Shown in pieces: positions 61,291 to 64,000 of a stretch of 64,000 nucleotides of DNA. Position 1 is the stretch's first letter, and each line of letters begins with the position of its first letter. The stretch is from CAYMCO01 sp964388955. Its GTDB lineage: Bacteria > Chloroflexota > Anaerolineae > Anaerolineales > E44-bin32. Made by a program: the position numbers and the translations under genes. The DNA lies in contig CAYMCO010000004.1 in assembly GCA_964388955.1 (NCBI GenBank), forward strand, positions 62,001 through 126,000. The letters run 5' to 3'. Below the pieces are notes generated by a model. It searched no databases, was not told the origin of the DNA, and was given only the letters and a program-made list of their open reading frames with translations.

Positions 61291-62331
61291 ATGAGCGATG
61301 AGACACGCATCTTGGGAATTGAGACCTCCTGCGACGAAACCGCGGCTGCACTGGTGGAGAACGGCCGCCACATCCTGACCGACGAGGTGGCCTCGCAATC
61401 CCAGATTCACGCCCAGTACGGTGGCGTGTTTCCGGAGGTCGCCTCGCGCGTGCACATTGAGGTCATCTTCAGCGTCGTGCAGCGCGTTCTCACCCAATCA
61501 CATGTAGGCCTGGGCGCGGTGGACGCCATTGCCGTCACCCGAGGACCGGGCCTGGCCGGTTCGCTCGTTGTGGGTCTAAACATGGCAAAGGGCATGGCGC
61601 TGGCCGGGGGCCTTCCGCTCCTGGGAATCAACCATCTGGAGGCGCATATCTACTCCGCTTGGCTGGTCGCGGACCAGCCGGAGCCGTCCTTCCCGCTGCT
61701 GGCGCTCATCGTGTCCGGCGGCCACAGCGAATTGGCGCTCATGACCGGTCATTTGGAATATCGCAGGCTGGGCGGCACCCTGGATGACGCCGCCGGGGAG
61801 GCTTTCGACAAAGTGGCCCGCATGCTCGGGCTCGCATATCCTGGCGGCCCAGCCATACAGGAAGCCGCCGAGCTCGGGGATCCGCGGGCCTTCCGATTCC
61901 CCCGGGCCCGCCTCCAAGGCACTTGGGACTTTTCCTTCAGCGGCCTCAAGACGGCCGTTCTGCGAGAAGTGCGCGCCCTTCAGCCGGAAATACAGGCCGG
62001 CGTCGACGAACCCAGCCCCGGGCTGCCGGTCGCCGATCTTGCGGCATCTTTCCAAGCTGCAGTGGTAGATGCCCTTGTGAGCAAGACCATCGCCGCGGCC
62101 CAGGAGTACGGCGCCCAGATGATCCTGGTCGCCGGCGGCGTATCCGCCAACAAGCAGTTGCGGGCCAGCTTCGAGGAACAGGCACAGATCCCGGTTCGCT
62201 TCCCCCCATTGAGACTGTGCACCGACAACGCTGCGATGATCGCCGCTGTGGGCCATCGACGGTTCCTCGCCGGTCAGCGCGATGCGCTGGACATCGACGT
62301 GCTGCCCGCCTGGTCCATCGGGAGCTTATAG
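61291..62331 (+). CDS. tsaD: tRNA N6-threonylcarbamoyladenosine transferase
   Basis: A 346-residue TsaD, which transfers threonylcarbamoyl to A37 of ANN-decoding tRNAs. The opening ILGIETSCDETAAALV, metal-binding HLEAH (about residues 112-116) and the glycine-rich GGVSANKQLR and CTDNAAMIA elements are intact. Its partner RimI-like protein is elsewhere in the window; TsaB, TsaC and TsaE are not. Confidence 0.96.
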   Translation: MSDETRILGIETSCDETAAALVENGRHILTDEVASQSQIHAQYGGVFPEVASRVHIEVIFSVVQRVLTQSHVGLGAVDAIAVTRGPGLAGSLVVGLNMAKGMALAGGLPLLGINHLEAHIYSAWLVADQPEPSFPLLALIVSGGHSELALMTGHLEYRRLGGTLDDAAGEAFDKVARMLGLAYPGGPAIQEAAELGDPRAFRFPRARLQGTWDFSFSGLKTAVLREVRALQPEIQAGVDEPSPGLPVADLAASFQAAVVDALVSKTIAAAQEYGAQMILVAGGVSANKQLRASFEEQAQIPVRFPPLRLCTDNAAMIAAVGHRRFLAGQRDALDIDVLPAWSIGSL

Positions 62332-62400
62332 ATCGCGCGCCCTGTAGGTCTGCGCGACGCGCTTCCGAGAACCAATCGCTTCGAATCCCGGATGCAGGAA

Positions 62401-62868
62401 TCAGCGCCCAACGGTTTCCCCAGTGTCGGCGTCAGATTCCACCTCGAGGCTGGCCATCGCCAGGTGCCTCATGTGCGCCAACATGGCGCTGAAACCACGC
62501 ATGCGCTGGAAAGAGAGGGCACGCTCCAAGCCGGTACACCGGTAGAAATCCACGGACACTTGAAGGATCTCCTGTGGTGACAGACCGCCAAGTCCCGCGC
62601 CGAGCAGAGAAGCGAAACCACGCACCGTGGGCGCGGCCGCAGGGATGTCGAAAAAGAAGCGCAAACCTCCGTCTTCCTTTTCGGCATGGATGCGCACGGG
62701 GGTCATACACTCCGGCACCGCCTCCGTTCGCGCATTCTCCGGCTTCAATCGCGCTGGAATCGCCGGCAGTGAATCGGCATACTGCAATAGCAGTTCCAAC
62801 TTCTCTCGCCCTTCGCAAAGGGCGAAATCCTCACAGATCGCCGCCAGCTTCTCAGGGAGATCCGGCAT
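62401..62868 (-). CDS. sufE: SufE-family Fe-S cluster assembly protein
   Basis: A 155-residue protein matching SufE, which accepts sulfur from the SufS desulfurase on a cysteine. The Cys is in VPECMTPV, where the E. coli protein has PGCQSQV, and RGFASLLGAGLGGLSPQEIL follows. It starts eight bases after the rhodanese stop; the two together handle sulfur. No SufS, SufB or SufC gene is in the window. Start at 62868 rather than the upstream alternative at 62913. Confidence 0.87.
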   Translation of the reverse strand: MPDLPEKLAAICEDFALCEGREKLELLLQYADSLPAIPARLKPENARTEAVPECMTPVRIHAEKEDGGLRFFFDIPAAAPTVRGFASLLGAGLGGLSPQEILQVSVDFYRCTGLERALSFQRMRGFSAMLAHMRHLAMASLEVESDADTGETVGR

Positions 62869-62876
62869 CTGATTCT

Positions 62877-63719
62877 TCACCGCTCGATCGGCGCTCCGAC
62901 GAGATTGCCCCACTCGGTCCAGGAACCATCGTAGTTGCGAACATAGGAGTAGCCAAGCAGGTACTTCAAAGCAAACCAGGTGTGCGAGCTGCGCTCCCCA
63001 ATGCGGCAGTAGGCGATGACGGGTTCATCCTTCGCAAGGCCGTGGCTCTCGTATAACGCCCGCAACGATTCGGCGTCTTTGAAAGTCCCATCCTCATTGG
63101 TCGCCTTCGACCAAGGGATATTCGCCGCGCCCGGGATGTGCCCGCCGCGCATCGCCCCCTCCTGTGGATAGTCCGGCATATGCAGCAGTTCACCCCGATA
63201 CTCCTGGGGGGACCGCACGTCCACCAGCGGAAGGCCGCGATCAAGATGGGCGAAGACATCCTGACGGAAGGCCCGGACGCTCAAGTCCGGCTCCATGGCC
63301 TGATAGTCCGTCTTTGGATAGCTGGGAGCTTCCTTCACCATGGGCCTGTCCTCGGCCATCCATTTGGCGCGCCCGCCGTCCATGATGCGCAGATCCCGAT
63401 GGCCAAAGTACTCGAACACCCAGAGTGCATAGCAGGCAAACCAGTTGCTCTTATCCCCATAGAAGACCACTGTGGTGCTCTCGGAAATCCCTCTCTCCTG
63501 ACACAGGGCCTCAAAACTGGACTTTGAGAGGAAATCCCTGCGGACCGGATGCTGCAGTGTCGTGAACCAATCCACCTTCACGGCGCCGGGGATGTGTCCA
63601 GTCTCATACAAGAGCGAATCCTCATCCGATTCGACAACCCGCACATCGGGATCGTCCAGGTGATTCGCAACCCATTCCATATCCACCAATCGTTCCGGAT
63701 GTGCATACCCTTCCGACAT
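62877..63719 (-). CDS. Rhodanese (thiosulfate/mercaptopyruvate sulfurtransferase)
   Basis: A 280-residue protein with two rhodanese domains; the active loop is CRIGERSS near residue 240, in the second domain, with the Cys that carries persulfide. The inactive first domain covers residues 1-135. The start at 63719 has GGAGGGAG seven bases before the ATG. It feeds sulfane sulfur probably to the following SufE. It could be a 3-mercaptopyruvate sulfurtransferase or a thiosulfate sulfurtransferase. Confidence 0.92.
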   Translation of the reverse strand: MSEGYAHPERLVDMEWVANHLDDPDVRVVESDEDSLLYETGHIPGAVKVDWFTTLQHPVRRDFLSKSSFEALCQERGISESTTVVFYGDKSNWFACYALWVFEYFGHRDLRIMDGGRAKWMAEDRPMVKEAPSYPKTDYQAMEPDLSVRAFRQDVFAHLDRGLPLVDVRSPQEYRGELLHMPDYPQEGAMRGGHIPGAANIPWSKATNEDGTFKDAESLRALYESHGLAKDEPVIAYCRIGERSSHTWFALKYLLGYSYVRNYDGSWTEWGNLVGAPIER

Positions 63720-64000
63720 CAGAACTCCCTCCGATCTATGCCTATGCCAGCCCGTGAAACCGATCTGTCGCCTCGTGCAGCCAGTGGCTGCGTCAGAGTA
63801 CTCTCCAACCACATTATAGATGAATTTTATGGATATTATCTGTTAATTCACGAGGGAATGCGGGGCTCACCGGCGAGAGGCGCGGGCTCCATTCTGCCGT
63901 GCCGCCGCGGCGGCCATCAGTCACCGCTCAAGCGGTCCGGTCTCGATCCGGGAAATAGGCCCCCGCTGCAGCCCAGAAACGGGTCCCCAGGCGATCCACA
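63720..64000. other. Upstream region of the rhodanese operon
   Basis: No gene. A TATAAT lies on the minus strand at 63818-63813 in an unusually AT-rich patch (63811-63852), the probable promoter of the rhodanese/sufE unit. The rest is GC-rich without recognisable features. Confidence 0.45.

Noticed and set aside
1..64000. tRNA, rRNA or CRISPR array
   Set aside because: No cloverleaf with a TTCRA arm and CCA-type end, no rRNA-like segments and no regularly spaced repeats were found by eye; a covariance search could still reveal a tRNA.

Overview
The window looks like a scaffold piece from a GC-rich, uncultured, anaerobe-like bacterium, most plausibly a Chloroflexota (Anaerolineae-like) genome. 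This placement is an inference from style: Thr-Pro-rich linkers in surface proteins, a large FHA-containing Ser/Thr kinase, TadE/TadG-type secreted proteins, corrinoid methyl transfer and SelA. No rRNA or tRNA gene was seen to confirm it. A run of ten N at 34934-34943 marks an assembly gap.

Layout. 1-3.4 kb: a decayed flavin dehydrogenase followed by an intact methyltransferase/corrinoid-protein pair. 3.5-4.5 kb: a broken IS4-type transposase. 4.6-7 kb: small membrane enzymes. 7.4-13.6 kb: an envelope block (SH3 lipoprotein, membrane Ser/Thr kinase, M23 peptidase lipoprotein). 14-17.3 kb: a GC-rich repeat, an MIO aromatic amino acid ammonia-lyase and phosphofructokinase. 17.4-21.1 kb (minus): a DinB protein and a Fur-family regulator heading a cobalt/nickel ECF transporter operon, with a 14-bp palindrome before the regulator. 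21.3-22.2 kb (minus): a winged-helix AlkZ-like protein. 22.5-26.5 kb (plus): GTP cyclohydrolase II, a RibD-type reductase, an MDR dehydrogenase, a PTPS homologue lacking the usual catalytic triad and a GT4 glycosyltransferase, mostly overlapping or tightly spaced. This is the best candidate in the window for an undescribed biosynthetic system.

26.5-34.1 kb: a small membrane protein, a CDP-alcohol phosphatidyltransferase, citrate synthase, an M29 aminopeptidase, an FAD oxidoreductase coupled to an LPG-synthase-type membrane protein, and a SWIM protein. 34.2-35.5 kb: a damaged, repeat-rich region with an IS110 remnant and the assembly gap. 35.5-37.9 kb: HAD phosphatase, MoaA and a YkvA-like protein. 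38-45.3 kb: a possible structured leader RNA, a large secreted vWA/DUF11 protein and a three-gene TadE/TadE/TadG operon. 45.4-50.2 kb (minus): RimO, a RodZ-like protein, ribosomal protein L9 and two GNAT enzymes. 50.3-56 kb (plus): Lgt-like protein, nitrilase plus NadE (probably a split NAD synthetase), MFS exporter, ATL DNA-repair protein, nucleotidyltransferase and PAP2 phosphatase. 56-64 kb: ABC-F ATPase, SelA, M24 peptidase, TsaD, SufE and a rhodanese.

How they fit. The metal operon would supply cobalt or nickel, and cobalt is needed by the corrinoid methyl transfer pair. ribA feeds either flavin synthesis or the product of the PTPS/GT4 cluster. The secreted vWA, TadE, TadG and kinase proteins share Asp-rich calcium-binding-type repeats and probably build or sense a surface structure. 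The remaining genes are ordinary housekeeping functions interspersed among these blocks.
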